From Pseudomonadota bacterium (GTDB lineage Bacteria; Pseudomonadota; Gammaproteobacteria; Steroidobacterales; Woeseiaceae): DNA of 54,087 nucleotides. The stretch is taken from the NCBI GenBank assembly GCA_022563195.1, contig JADFNV010000019.1, positions 1 to 54,087 of the forward strand. Direction: 5' to 3'. Every line of letters begins with the position of its first letter. Position 1 is the first letter of the stretch. The notes beneath the pieces were generated by a model. That model was given only the letters and a program-made list of their open reading frames with translations. It had not been told where the DNA came from and did not search any database. Shown piece by piece: positions 44,671 through 52,412 of the stretch. A program made the translations under genes and the position numbers.

Positions 44671-45572
44671 TACGATTTTTCGCTGGTCTTGAAGTGAATC
44701 GCGAGTGTGGATCCCGGCTTCTCGGACCGGCCCAGGCCGATGGTTCCCTCGCCCACGAGCTCAGCGCTGTCGCGTCGCACAAAGATCTCGTCACCCTGTA
44801 CGTCCTGCAGAAAAGTACCATTGGTGCTCTGGTCAACGAGCAGGAATTTTCCACGCCGCATTTCCACCCTGGCGTGAATGCGCGAAATCAGGTTGCCCTT
44901 GACGACCAGGTCGTTGTCATCCGCACGACCCAGGTTGACGCTCTTCTGTTGATCATAAACTTCGATCGACTTGTCACGAAAACTCAAGACAAGTCTGGCC
45001 GAGTTGCGGCCCTTGCTTTCCCACTCGATGGTCGGCAACATGCTTGTCGCTTCTTCCGGATTCCATAGAAATTCGTAGAGAGCAACTTCATCCATCTTGC
45101 CACGCACCGTCGCAACATCGATCTGCCGCGTCTGTTTCTTCAGATCGGCACTCATCTTCTCGACGGTCTCACCCGAAAGCACAATCTGCCGCGCTTTGGC
45201 TTGTGACGTCATACGGTTTGCGGTATGCACGGCGGCGCCAAAAATGTCGTTTTGTTCCTGCACGACCGGTCCGTAATGGCAGCCGATGCGAATGGACACC
45301 GATATCCGGTCTTCTCTTTTGCTATCAATCGAGATACGCGATTGCATCATGACCGCAGCACGCATCGCATCGTCGACCGATTCGAAGGTCGACATGACCT
45401 CATCGCCGATCGTTTTGATGACGGTGCCCTTATACTGGTGTGTCGCCTCCTTCATAACGTCGAGGCATAGGGCAACGGTCTCGCTGGCCTTGGTATCGCC
45501 AAACCTGTCGTAAAGCTGCGTGCTGCCGACGACATCGGCGAACAGTATTGCAACTTCGAGATCTCTTGTCAT
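44670..45572 (-). CDS. Class III adenylate/guanylate cyclase with a C-terminal FHA domain
   Basis: 300 residues. Residues ~1-170 form a class III nucleotide-cyclase domain: VAILFADVVGSTQLYDRFGD (metal Asp), VIKTIGDEVMSTFES (second metal Asp), SIRIGCHYGPVVQEQNDIFG, AAVHTANRMTSQAKARQIVL. Residues ~205-290 form a forkhead-associated domain, VNLGRADDNDLVVKGNLISR-I-H-A-R and STNGTFL, which binds phosphothreonine. So cyclic-nucleotide output is presumably tuned by a Ser/Thr kinase. It has no membrane segment. A CRP-type site lies 2.6 kb away. Confidence 0.85.
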   Translation of the reverse strand: MTRDLEVAILFADVVGSTQLYDRFGDTKASETVALCLDVMKEATHQYKGTVIKTIGDEVMSTFESVDDAMRAAVMMQSRISIDSKREDRISVSIRIGCHYGPVVQEQNDIFGAAVHTANRMTSQAKARQIVLSGETVEKMSADLKKQTRQIDVATVRGKMDEVALYEFLWNPEEATSMLPTIEWESKGRNSARLVLSFRDKSIEVYDQQKSVNLGRADDNDLVVKGNLISRIHARVEMRRGKFLLVDQSTNGTFLQDVQGDEIFVRRDSAELVGEGTIGLGRSEKPGSTLAIHFKTSEKS

Positions 45573-45601
45573 AAAACCTCTGCAACTACCTAAAATGAAA
45601 G

Positions 45602-46426
45602 CTATTTTTCAGAAACAATATACGCTATCCAGGCAAGATCCGCCTCACCCCGGGCGTCTGGCGTAAACTCACCGTTGCCCTCACCATCCTCATCCTCGCC
45701 TTCCCAGTAGACTGTGACCTTGCTAAAGCCTGCCTCCAGCAGCAGATCACGCAGCTCGGGTGCCGTCCATAATCGCCAGGCGTAGCTAAACGCCCTTTTC
45801 AATTTCGAACCATCCGGAAACTTGAAATGGATATAGCACTGCATGTGATTTGTCACCGGATGGAACCTGGCCTGATGCCATATGTAGCTGAAGCCGTCAT
45901 GTTTGGTTTTTTCCCTGGTTTCCTCGAACGACTCCGGGCCGCCGAACATGTCGAGGAACAGGAGGCCATCATTCCTCAGCGACTCATGGCAGCGGCGCAA
46001 GTAGCCCAGCATCTGAGCTCTTTCCTCGAAGATCCAGTAGCTGAAATTAAATGCTGCGAGTATATCGACCCTGGGTGTGTCGACCGTCAAGACGTCTGAT
46101 TCGATCAGGCTGACACGAGCCTGGTCCTCGAGAGCCAGTCGGCTTACACGATTCTGGCGACCCCACTCGAGCACCGAGGGATCGATATCAACGCCGATCG
46201 CCTGGAACTCCCTGCCCTGGCCAACCCATTCACAAGCGAGGCTCGCGGTCCCGCAAAAATCTTCACGAAACAGATGTGCCGTTCTGCCCGTCAGCGACTC
46301 AAACGTCGCTTGTAAAAACTCAACTTCGTTTTCGACGTTTTGTACCGACTCCTCATAAAGTTCGTGGATATCGGCCTTGTCGGCCATCGTTGGCTTGTTC
46401 GCCTTATTCGCAGTCTTGGCGCTCAT
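45602..46426 (-). CDS. SAM-dependent class I methyltransferase
   Basis: 274 residues from ATG 46426. After a charged N-terminus (ANKANKPTMADKADIHELYE) the Rossmann methyltransferase motifs are clear. Motif I is FREDFCGTASLACEWVGQGR, motif II GVDIDPSVLEWGRQ, motif III VDTPRVDILAAFNFSYWIFE, and post-motifs DGLLFLDMFGGPES. The C-terminal sequence TVYWEGEDEDGEGNGEF is acidic. This is a known conserved hypothetical methyltransferase type (Methyltransf_25-like); the substrate is unknown. It sits alone, 29 bp upstream of the cyclase gene in transcription order. Confidence 0.8.
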   Translation of the reverse strand: MSAKTANKANKPTMADKADIHELYEESVQNVENEVEFLQATFESLTGRTAHLFREDFCGTASLACEWVGQGREFQAIGVDIDPSVLEWGRQNRVSRLALEDQARVSLIESDVLTVDTPRVDILAAFNFSYWIFEERAQMLGYLRRCHESLRNDGLLFLDMFGGPESFEETREKTKHDGFSYIWHQARFHPVTNHMQCYIHFKFPDGSKLKRAFSYAWRLWTAPELRDLLLEAGFSKVTVYWEGEDEDGEGNGEFTPDARGEADLAWIAYIVSEK

Positions 46427-46513
46427 CGGTGGTGCTTCACTCTAATAGATTTGGGGGCGTGCATTGTAGCCGCCACGCTAATACAACGCTATTACTGCCA
46501 ATCGTATCCGGGG

Positions 46514-47530
46514 CTATCGCGCGGTCCGGGCGATCGCGGCCTGCACCGCGACCGGCATTGCCTCAAGGGCGGCAAGAACGACTTCCACGCCCGCCCCATC
46601 TTGATGATCGTTTTCGGACAAGTACCGGCGCCATGCCCGCGCACCGGGTTGACCGGCGAACAGGCCCAGCATATGCCTTGTAATTCGATGCAACCGTTCG
46701 CCCTGGGCCAATTGCTCTTCGATATACGGAATCATCTGCGCGACGATCGCATGGCGATCGGGCATCTGCCATTCAGGTCGCAAGTAGTGCTCGATTTCCA
46801 CGAGGAAATACGGATGCTGGTAAGCCTGCCGACCAATCATGACGCCGTCTAATTGTTGCAGGAGCTCATCGATCTGTTCGATGTCCTGCACACCACCATT
46901 GAGTACGATTTCGAGCTCCGGGTGTTCACGCTTGAGCCTGAAGACACGCTCGTAATCCAACGGCGGTACCGAACGATTGTCCTTCGGACTCATGCCGCCG
47001 AGAATTGCGATTCGAGCGTGAACAACGAACTTGCTGCAACCCGCCGCCGATAAAGTCTCGACGAAATTCTCGAGAAATTCGTAACTGTCATGGTCGTCGA
47101 TGCCGATTCGATTCTTGATCGTTACAGGCACGTCTACCGCATCGCGCATTGACCTGAAGCATGCTGCGACAATAGCCGGTGTCCGCATAAGACAAGCACC
47201 GAATTGCCCGCTTATGACTCGATCACTCGGACAGCCAATGTTGATGTTGATCTCGTCGTAAGCAAACTCTTCCGCACGTCGCGCCGCTCGCGTCATCATG
47301 GCCGGGTCGTTGCCGCCCAGTTGCAGTGCGATCGGGTGCTCGGACTCGTCGTAACGCAATAATTTGACCGCGTCACCACGAACAATCGCCGCCGCCGTGA
47401 TCATCTCTGTGTACAGCATGCAGCCAGGGCTCAACGATCGCATGAAGTAGCGACAGTGACGGTCAGTCCAATCCATCATTGGCGCAATCGATATTTTTCG
47501 GTGATCCGTTGTGACTGGCATCAAGTTCAT
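46514..47530 (-). CDS. dusA: tRNA-dihydrouridine synthase A
   Basis: 338 residues. This FMN flavoenzyme reduces U20/U20a of tRNA. Signatures: ISIAPMMDWTDRHCRYFMR, NINIGCPSDRVISGQFGACL (catalytic Cys in FGACL), VTIKNRIGIDD, KFVVHARIAILGGMSPKDNR, and LNGGVQDIEQI. The start ATG 47530 overlaps the stop of the nucleotidyltransferase gene as ATGA; an alternative ATG lies three codons later, at 47521. Thus a housekeeping tRNA-modification gene is translationally coupled to an HTH/nucleotidyltransferase pair. Confidence 0.93.
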   Translation of the reverse strand: MNLMPVTTDHRKISIAPMMDWTDRHCRYFMRSLSPGCMLYTEMITAAAIVRGDAVKLLRYDESEHPIALQLGGNDPAMMTRAARRAEEFAYDEININIGCPSDRVISGQFGACLMRTPAIVAACFRSMRDAVDVPVTIKNRIGIDDHDSYEFLENFVETLSAAGCSKFVVHARIAILGGMSPKDNRSVPPLDYERVFRLKREHPELEIVLNGGVQDIEQIDELLQQLDGVMIGRQAYQHPYFLVEIEHYLRPEWQMPDRHAIVAQMIPYIEEQLAQGERLHRITRHMLGLFAGQPGARAWRRYLSENDHQDGAGVEVVLAALEAMPVAVQAAIARTAR

Positions 47531-48093
47531 TCTGGCAGTTTCCGATTGATACTTTTATAAAACTCAATGGTCTCTTTGTCATCAGCTATTCCTTCGAAGC
47601 CTACCCACTGATCGAGTTCTTCCCAGTCAATGTTTTTAAGTTGGTGCTCGACGATAAGTAGTGCCTGAGCGAGAGACTGCGGCTCGTTCCAGGCGGCGGC
47701 TGCGATCAGTCGGTCCATCACTGAATGCGTAGGCGTGATAATTCGAAGATCGCCTACGTCAGTCTTCAGAATCGCACAATTAGAGGGATCAACATAAGTT
47801 CCACCAAAACTCAATGGTGCTGGCGGGAACTCGAGATACCACTTGGTGTTCGGATGATCGAAAACCGATAATCGTGGCTGCCCCGTATGCGTGAAACCAA
47901 GGGGATTTAGAGCGTTCTTCAATTCATTTACGAGAGCAATAGTAACGTAGTCCAGATCCTGAGAGACATAGCGGTTTTCCGTGTAGATTGACACGGCCGC
48001 ACCACCGGACAAGGTCGCGACAATACCTGCCTGCTCCAACGTGTCAGACACTATCGCGGCCAGTTCTGTGAGAGTTGTGTTCTTCGTGATCAC
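47527..48093 (-). CDS. Nucleotidyltransferase-superfamily protein (AbiEii/MNT-like)
   Basis: 188 residues. ATLSGGAAVSIYTENRYVSQ followed by DLDYV matches the G-G/S...D-x-D active-site pattern of the pol-beta-type nucleotidyltransferases used by AbiEii-like toxins and DUF6036-type proteins. The rest contains TPTHSVMDRLIAAAAWNEPQ, also typical of that group ('t...l.dRl.a...w.d'). It is paired 10 bp downstream of a winged-helix regulator, as in toxin/antitoxin-like pairs, and followed by dusA in overlap. Toxicity is an inference from family and arrangement. Confidence 0.65.
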   Translation of the reverse strand: MITKNTTLTELAAIVSDTLEQAGIVATLSGGAAVSIYTENRYVSQDLDYVTIALVNELKNALNPLGFTHTGQPRLSVFDHPNTKWYLEFPPAPLSFGGTYVDPSNCAILKTDVGDLRIITPTHSVMDRLIAAAAWNEPQSLAQALLIVEHQLKNIDWEELDQWVGFEGIADDKETIEFYKSINRKLPE

Positions 48094-48102
48094 TGAGCAG
48101 CC

Positions 48103-48453
48103 CTATTGCTTTCCAAATCGCCTGGGGCGCCTTCGTTGACGAAAAAACGTTTCAATGGTCGCGTCTGGCAGACGATCAAGCATTGAACGTAGAAATACGC
48201 GAAGTGCATCTGATATCGGACTTCGTTTGAAATAATACGTTCGCGTTGTGCCTTCCTTACGGCTTACCAGCAGACCGATTTCTTCGAACTTCATGAGCTG
48301 CTTTTGTGCCTGGTTGAGTGAAATGCCGAACGTCCTGGCGATCTGCGATGCGTATCCTTTGTCGTAATTCTCCAGGTACATCAGTACGCGGTACGCTGAC
48401 TCACTACCGAATAGTCCAAGCAACGGACGCTCTGATATCTGAGTTTTATCCAT
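48103..48453 (-). CDS. Winged-helix (ArsR-like) transcriptional regulator
   Basis: 116 residues from ATG 48453 (a GTG at 48459 is also in frame). The wHTH lies at ~12-80: LLGLFGSESAYRVLMYLENY, YASQIARTFGISLNQAQKQL (recognition helix), MKFEEIGLLVSRKEGTTRTY with the beta-wing. The C-terminal RQRRRPRRFGKQ is strongly basic. It belongs to the group of small regulators that precede nucleotidyltransferase genes. It very likely binds the three palindromes directly in front of its own start. Confidence 0.75.
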   Translation of the reverse strand: MDKTQISERPLLGLFGSESAYRVLMYLENYDKGYASQIARTFGISLNQAQKQLMKFEEIGLLVSRKEGTTRTYYFKRSPISDALRVFLRSMLDRLPDATIETFFRQRRRPRRFGKQ

Positions 48454-48463
48454 TTTCACAACT

Positions 48464-48521
48464 CACCCATATTTTGGGTGATTATACCTTAATTATAGGT
48501 GGAGTCACCTATTATATAGGT
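48464..48521 (-). promoter_or_regulatory. Operator array: three palindromes at exact 21-bp spacing
   Basis: Plus-strand palindromes ACCCATATTTTGGGT (48465-48479, extended by C/G to 17 bp), ACCTTAATTATAGGT (48486-48500) and ACCTATTATATAGGT (48507-48521) are centred at 48472, 48493 and 48514. That is two helical turns apart. On the minus strand TATAAT hexamers lie within or between them, so a dimeric repressor bound cooperatively on one DNA face would block the promoter. Consensus ACCYWWWWTWWRGGT-like. Confidence 0.75.
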
Positions 48522-48545
48522 TGATTTAACTAGGCGTCTGCACGG

Positions 48546-48794
48546 CTATTGCGTTGCCTCGCCACCGACGATGTCGAATCGCCAGGCGAGCAAGACTGCG
48601 AAGGGCATGCCGAGCACGAGTACGACGATAACAAGCATCGTAATCCAGGTCGGCAGCAACAGTGCCGGCCCGATGATGTCGCCGGCCTGGATGATGAGCC
48701 ACGCAACAGCGATATAGATAAGAACAGTGCGAAAAACGCGCTGTTCTTTTAGCTCTGCTATCAGAGACGCAAGTATCAATTGGCCATCAGACAT
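48546..48794 (-). pseudogene. Truncated N-terminus of a membrane-anchored TPR/cyclase-type signalling protein
   Basis: 82 residues from ATG 48794. LIAELKEQRVFRTVLIYIAV, a helix-turn then two membrane helices (MLVIVVLVLGMPFAVLLAW) and RFDIVGGE. This is the same N-terminal module as the TPR gene starting near 7041 (EIKRRKVVRVVVAYLVV ... AWVLDISPKG). There the module leads into ~450 further residues; here a TAG follows seven codons after RFDI. I read it as a 5' gene stump, though a stand-alone small membrane protein cannot be excluded. Confidence 0.6.
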
Positions 48795-48810
48795 TTAAAG
48801 AGTAAAAAAC

Positions 48811-49122
48811 GTGTCGAGAATCGGCCGCCGTGACAGTGACATTTCTAATTTTGACGCCGAAGACGCATTGTCGGCAGCCATCGGTAACCTGACAATTGCT
48901 ATCGACGAACCGCACGCGCAGATCACACACGATCCACTGCCACAGATCTGTTGTTCCATCAACAGAATTACACAACTGTTTCCAAATCTGGTCGGCAACG
49001 CCATCAAGTATCGTAGTGATGCGGTTCCTGAAATACGCATCACAGCAGAACCCATCACGGAAGGCGCTGCCGAGGGCAGCACATTCTTCTTTACGCTACC
49101 CGGAGGGGACAGGTCCCTTTAA
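48811..49122 (+). pseudogene. Histidine kinase remnant with an internal deletion of the ATP-binding core
   Basis: The frame begins directly in post-HisKA text (SRIGRRDSDISNFDAEDALS), then AQITHDPLPQICCSINRITQ and LFPNLVGNAIKYRSDAVPEI, the N-box of a PAS/phytochrome-type kinase. After RITAEPITEG it jumps to EGSTFFFTLPGG, the extreme kinase C-terminus. The ~60 residues with the D-x-G-x-G, F-box and second G-box are missing, as is everything N-terminal. No kinase activity is possible. It stops 2 bp before the response-regulator gene, its presumed partner. Confidence 0.75.
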
Positions 49123-49124
49123 TC

Positions 49125-49577
49125 ATGGTCTCGACGCTGTCAGAAAGACAAGAACCGCTCACTGTGCTCCTCGTTGAGGACAACGCCGCGGATATCATGC
49201 TCATGGAAGAAGTCATCGCCGATTTTGGTATCGATGTTAATCTGCACGTCGTCACCGATGGCGTTACGGCGATCGATTACCTGAAACAGCTCGGCGAGTA
49301 TAGCGACGGGCCACGGCCCAACCTCGTGATACTCGATCTCAACCTGCCAAAGAAACATGGGCTGGAAGTACTCGCCGAGATAAAGGACGACCATAGTCTC
49401 AAGCAGATACCCGTGCTCGTAATGTCCACATCGTCTTCGCCCCAGGACGTTGCGCGCTCCTATCAACTGCACGCCAATTGCTCCGTCCGCAAACCCCACG
49501 ATTTGGAAACCTTCAGCCGTGTGGTCAAAGCGATCGACCACTACTGGCTTGAGATCGCGACGCTGCCACCGAACTGA
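49125..49577 (+). CDS. Rcp1-like single-domain response regulator
   Basis: 150 residues, an intact CheY-like receiver without output domain. Seen: TVLLVEDNAADIMLMEEVI (acidic pair), the phospho-acceptor Asp in PNLVILDLNLPKKHGLEV, VLVMSTSSSPQDV with the switch Ser/Thr, and Lys in CSVRKPHDLETF. The K-P context and HYWLEIATLP end are those of regulators that partner phytochrome-like kinases. The adjacent kinase is a remnant, so it is an orphan here unless served by another kinase. Confidence 0.85.
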   Translation: MVSTLSERQEPLTVLLVEDNAADIMLMEEVIADFGIDVNLHVVTDGVTAIDYLKQLGEYSDGPRPNLVILDLNLPKKHGLEVLAEIKDDHSLKQIPVLVMSTSSSPQDVARSYQLHANCSVRKPHDLETFSRVVKAIDHYWLEIATLPPN

Positions 49578-49601
49578 TAGTCCGCGGGTAATTTCAACGA
49601 G

Positions 49602-49755
49602 GCAGATTTCCTTTTTCCGCACATCTATAGTAATGACTTCGGATGCAGGATATAATTCGACGACGTGAGACTCTGCAGAACAGGCGTTCATAATAGTCTT
49701 ATATTTCAACTAATTACACACCTGTTCATCTGCATTCGCAGTATTATATTTCGGT
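49602..49755. repeat. Long direct repeat, copy 1, with nested inverted repeats
   Basis: 154 bp, about 84% identical by eye to 52997-53151 with a single 1-nt gap. Outer arms: CGGATGCA (49640-49647) with TGCATTCG (49731-49738). Inner arms: GAACAGGCGT (49678-49687) with ACACCTGTTC (49718-49727). It starts 25 bp after the response-regulator stop. It ends exactly where RACo coding text begins (TCGGT|ACTAACGGC). Confidence 0.75.
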
Positions 49756-50574
49756 ACTAACGGCGAAATTATTCTCGGCTCATCGAGCCGTACCCTCGCG
49801 ACGGCGGGTCCGGCCTTTGAGGGGGCCCAGATTCAGGACGGTATGCGGGCCAGTGATGGGGCCATTGAAGCCGTGACGATTTCGGCGGATGGTGTTGCTT
49901 TACAAGTCATTGGCGATGAGGCGCCCATTGGGCTATGTGGTTCCGGTCTGCTCGATGCCGTAGCGCAGTTGCGCTTGAGTGGGCTATTAGATCCCTCCGG
50001 GCGTTTTATCAAAGCAAAGCAGGCCGCGGAAAATTATCCTGCCCATCTGGCCGAGCGACTCATTACTGTGGATAAAGATCGACGTGGCTTTGTACTGGCC
50101 TGGCCGCAGGAAACGGGCCATGGTAAACAGTTGGTACTGACTCAGCGCGATATACGTGAACTGCAATTTGCCAAAGGTTCCATTGCCGGGGGAATTCAAG
50201 TCATCATGGCTGAATTGGGCGTCAATGCGGATGATCTGAAAGAAATCTACCTGGCCGGCTCGTTTGGTAATTACATTAATCCTCAAAGCGCCCGGATTAT
50301 CGGCCTGGTGCCCAATGTGCCGGTTGAACGCATCAAGTCGGTAGGTAACGCTGCTGGAGAGGGGGCCAAAATGGCCTTGCTTTCTTTCCGCGAACGGCAG
50401 GTAGCCTGGTCACTGACGGAGTTTGTGGAATACCATGAATTATCAGGTCGGGCAGATTTTAATGACTCATTTCTTGACGTTCTGCTATTTCCCGAGTTGG
50501 CCGACTTGGGACTGGAGCCCACTATGGGGATGACTAAACCCTCCATCCGCGCTGAAGTCACTGATTCAGGTTAA
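49756..50574 (+). pseudogene. 3' portion of a RACo-type corrinoid-activating ATPase (DUF4445/ASKHA)
   Basis: The open frame runs from just inside the repeat (stop at 49711). The real family text starts at FGTNGEIILGSSSRTLATAG and PAFEGAQIQDGMRA, followed by IGLCGSGLLDAVAQLRLSGL, LTQRDIRELQFAKGSIAGGI, and EIYLAGSFGNYINPQSARII (ASKHA phosphate/adenosine motifs). Intact RACo/RamA-like proteins are ~550-650 residues with an N-terminal 2Fe-2S ferredoxin domain and a middle domain; these ~300 residues are missing. The first in-frame ATG is 49843. In the family it reductively reactivates Co(II) corrinoid proteins using ATP. Confidence 0.8.
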
Positions 50575-50626
50575 CGTAATAATCTGATGGTCGAGAACAA
50601 GCTGTTAACAGTGAGGAGAAAATAGT

Positions 50627-50971
50627 GTGGCAACAATAACGATAGTTTACTGGCGTGATATTCCAGCGCAGGTTATTGCCAAACCAGAGCGTATGTCCGG
50701 GCGTAGATCCGCGCCTGGCTCCGGGCCTAGTCCCGTTAAAAAAGAATTGAGTCTGCGATTTCAGGAAGCTATCGACCGTGCAGCGATGCACGCAGGTTGT
50801 AGCGACAGTGATAAGTATCTTGAAGAATGGCGTCGTGAAACACGTGAATGTACACCGGAAGAAAATGAAAATCTGGAATTGACCGTCAAGCAAATCGTTG
50901 AATCCATTGACCGCGAATTCTCAGATGAGCTTTTGAAAATTTTAGCAACAGCTGGTGGTGTTAAACCGTAA
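50627..50971 (+). CDS. PF13769-type ('virulence factor' named) protein of corrinoid gene clusters
   Basis: 114 residues from GTG 50627 with GAGGAG 8 nt upstream. ATITIVYWRDIPAQVIAK at the start, then SLRFQEAIDRAAMHAGCSDS and DKYLEEWRRE. I recognise this as the small family mislabelled 'virulence factor', often found beside RACo and homocysteine methyltransferase genes in marine proteobacteria. The molecular function is unknown; the genomic context suggests a role in corrinoid-dependent methyl transfer. 52 bp after the RACo fragment and probably in operon with it. Confidence 0.65.
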   Translation: MATITIVYWRDIPAQVIAKPERMSGRRSAPGSGPSPVKKELSLRFQEAIDRAAMHAGCSDSDKYLEEWRRETRECTPEENENLELTVKQIVESIDREFSDELLKILATAGGVKP

Positions 50972-50972
50972 G

Positions 50973-51338
50973 ATGACGCTAAAGAATTATTTTACTATTT
51001 TTAGAAGTGTTATTAATTATTCAGCAACTATTTTTATGGATACCAAAATCGAATTAAAAGTACTGTATTCAGATATTTCCAAGATGTTCGATAGATTGAT
51101 AAAGATCGATATTCTGAATCTCAATGAGGAAAAAACATTACAACAATTGTACGTCGATATCGATTTTCTGCATATAAAACTTAACCGGTCCTTTATCGAT
51201 ATAAAAGATGGTTATGATCGCTTTAATAACACCGAGACAGAGACACGTTGGCGAAACATAAGAAAGGTTTGGACGATTATCGAATTCAAATTAAATGATA
51301 TAAAAATAGAAAAAGAAAAAATAAAAATTCCCCACTAA
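50973..51338 (+). CDS. AT-rich hypothetical protein
   Basis: 121 residues from ATG 50973, one base after the previous stop; 50955 would overlap it. Composition is dominated by Ile, Lys, Asn, Asp and Phe, helical throughout (KMFDRLIKIDILNLNEEKTL, IIEFKLNDIKIEKEKIKIPH). Base composition is far lower in G+C than all neighbours. I recognise no family. It could be a four-helix or coiled-coil protein. Its codon use points to a foreign origin, arriving between the genes of a corrinoid module. Confidence 0.5.
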   Translation: MTLKNYFTIFRSVINYSATIFMDTKIELKVLYSDISKMFDRLIKIDILNLNEEKTLQQLYVDIDFLHIKLNRSFIDIKDGYDRFNNTETETRWRNIRKVWTIIEFKLNDIKIEKEKIKIPH

Positions 51339-51407
51339 TAGAGAATCATTATTTTATTAACCACGCACTTTTAAAACCCTTTGAATTTTTTATTGAAGAC
51401 TGTATTA

Positions 51408-51728
51408 ATGGCTAAGATTAAATATATTGCTTTCGATGGTACTGAAACCACTGTGGAGGCAGATAATCACCTCAGTATCATGTCAGCCGCTATCAGTAAT
51501 GGCGTCCCGGGAATCGTGGCAGAATGTCACGGTGCCTGCTGTTGTTCTACGTGTCATGTGTATGTTGATCCGGAGTGGTATGCAATGCTGCCGGAACCGA
51601 CAGATCACGAAATGGATATGCTGGATTTTGCTATCGATCCCAAGGAAACCAGCCGTTTGGGTTGTCAGATCAAGATCACTGATGATCTGGATGGCCTGAT
51701 TGTGCATACGCCGGAATCACAGATATAG
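51408..51728 (+). CDS. 2Fe-2S ferredoxin
   Basis: 106 residues from ATG 51408. It has an adrenodoxin/ISC-type plant-like ferredoxin fold: IKYIAFDGTETTVEADNHLS, the cluster loop VAECHGACCCSTCHVYVD (C-x5-C-x2-C pattern), then the fourth Cys in SRLGCQIKITDDLDGLIV. The sequence DPKETSRLGCQ is typical. It most likely donates electrons for reductive reactivation of the corrinoid cofactor: the RACo fragment here has lost its own ferredoxin domain, and the MetH-activation-like gene follows after 9 bp. Confidence 0.85.
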   Translation: MAKIKYIAFDGTETTVEADNHLSIMSAAISNGVPGIVAECHGACCCSTCHVYVDPEWYAMLPEPTDHEMDMLDFAIDPKETSRLGCQIKITDDLDGLIVHTPESQI

Positions 51729-51737
51729 AGTAATCAA

Positions 51738-52412
51738 GTGAAACTCATTGTTATGAACAATGACGAGTGTCTAGAGTTTCGTCCCGGCGAGATCGCCATT
51801 CGTACCGATCCAATGCTCCGTATCCAGGGCTACAAGAATCTTGATCGGGTGCGTCCCCTTATCAAGAAGACCGCCCGCGACATGGCACGGCTAGCTGCCC
51901 AGACTATTGACGCGGTGGTGCACTATCGCCAGTTACGGATCAGTGAATGCACAGATGGCAACCTCATACTGGAAGGCGGCACGGTATTTCGCTGTGACGC
52001 GTTTTCCAAGTATCACGCTGCCAGTCAACAGGTGGTGGTTTTTGTGTTGACCCTTGGCAAGGGTTTGGATGAAGCCGGCATGAATTTCAGCAAACAGCAA
52101 CAATTACTTGAGCAATTGTTCCTCGATACTGCTGGCTGGGTGGGTGTTGAAGCAGTGAACAAGCAATTCGTAGTCCATATTAAGGAACAGGTGCTTGAAC
52201 AGGGCTATCGGCTGACCCGTCGCATGGGGCCCGGCTACACCTTCAAAAAGGATGGGCAAGACTGCCCCTGGGCGCTCGAAGACCAAAAGCCCCTGTTTGC
52301 GCTTTTCGACGATACCGAGTTACCAGTTGCTATGTTGGAAAGCTGCGCCATGATGCCACGCATGTCGCGAACCGGGTTGTATGGCCTGGTACCAATACAG
52401 ACTCGAAACTAG
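51738..52412 (+). CDS. Vitamin B12-dependent methionine synthase activation-domain-like protein
   Basis: 224 residues. The C-terminal half matches the SAM-binding activation domain of MetH: LTRRMGPGYTFKKDGQDCPW, ALEDQKPLFALFDDTELPVA, LESCAMMPRMSRTGLYGLVP. A stand-alone version of this domain is known in split methionine synthases, where separate proteins bind homocysteine, B12 and methyl-THF. The N-terminal half (FRPGEIAIRTDPMLRIQGYK) fits this protein type. It reductively methylates inactive Co(II) corrinoid with SAM. Its TAG stop is interlocked with the convergent LacI fragment (CTAG). Confidence 0.8.
   Translation: MKLIVMNNDECLEFRPGEIAIRTDPMLRIQGYKNLDRVRPLIKKTARDMARLAAQTIDAVVHYRQLRISECTDGNLILEGGTVFRCDAFSKYHAASQQVVVFVLTLGKGLDEAGMNFSKQQQLLEQLFLDTAGWVGVEAVNKQFVVHIKEQVLEQGYRLTRRMGPGYTFKKDGQDCPWALEDQKPLFALFDDTELPVAMLESCAMMPRMSRTGLYGLVPIQTRN

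Noticed and set aside
48464..48521. CRISPR or iteron origin
   Set aside because: Only three palindromes, no spacers, no replication gene; location in front of an HTH gene fits operators.
49602..49755. Known cobalamin or SAM riboswitch
   Set aside because: No B12-box (AGYCMGgAgaCCkGCcd-like) or SAM-I core pattern recognised; the nested arms are different, so no known class was assigned.
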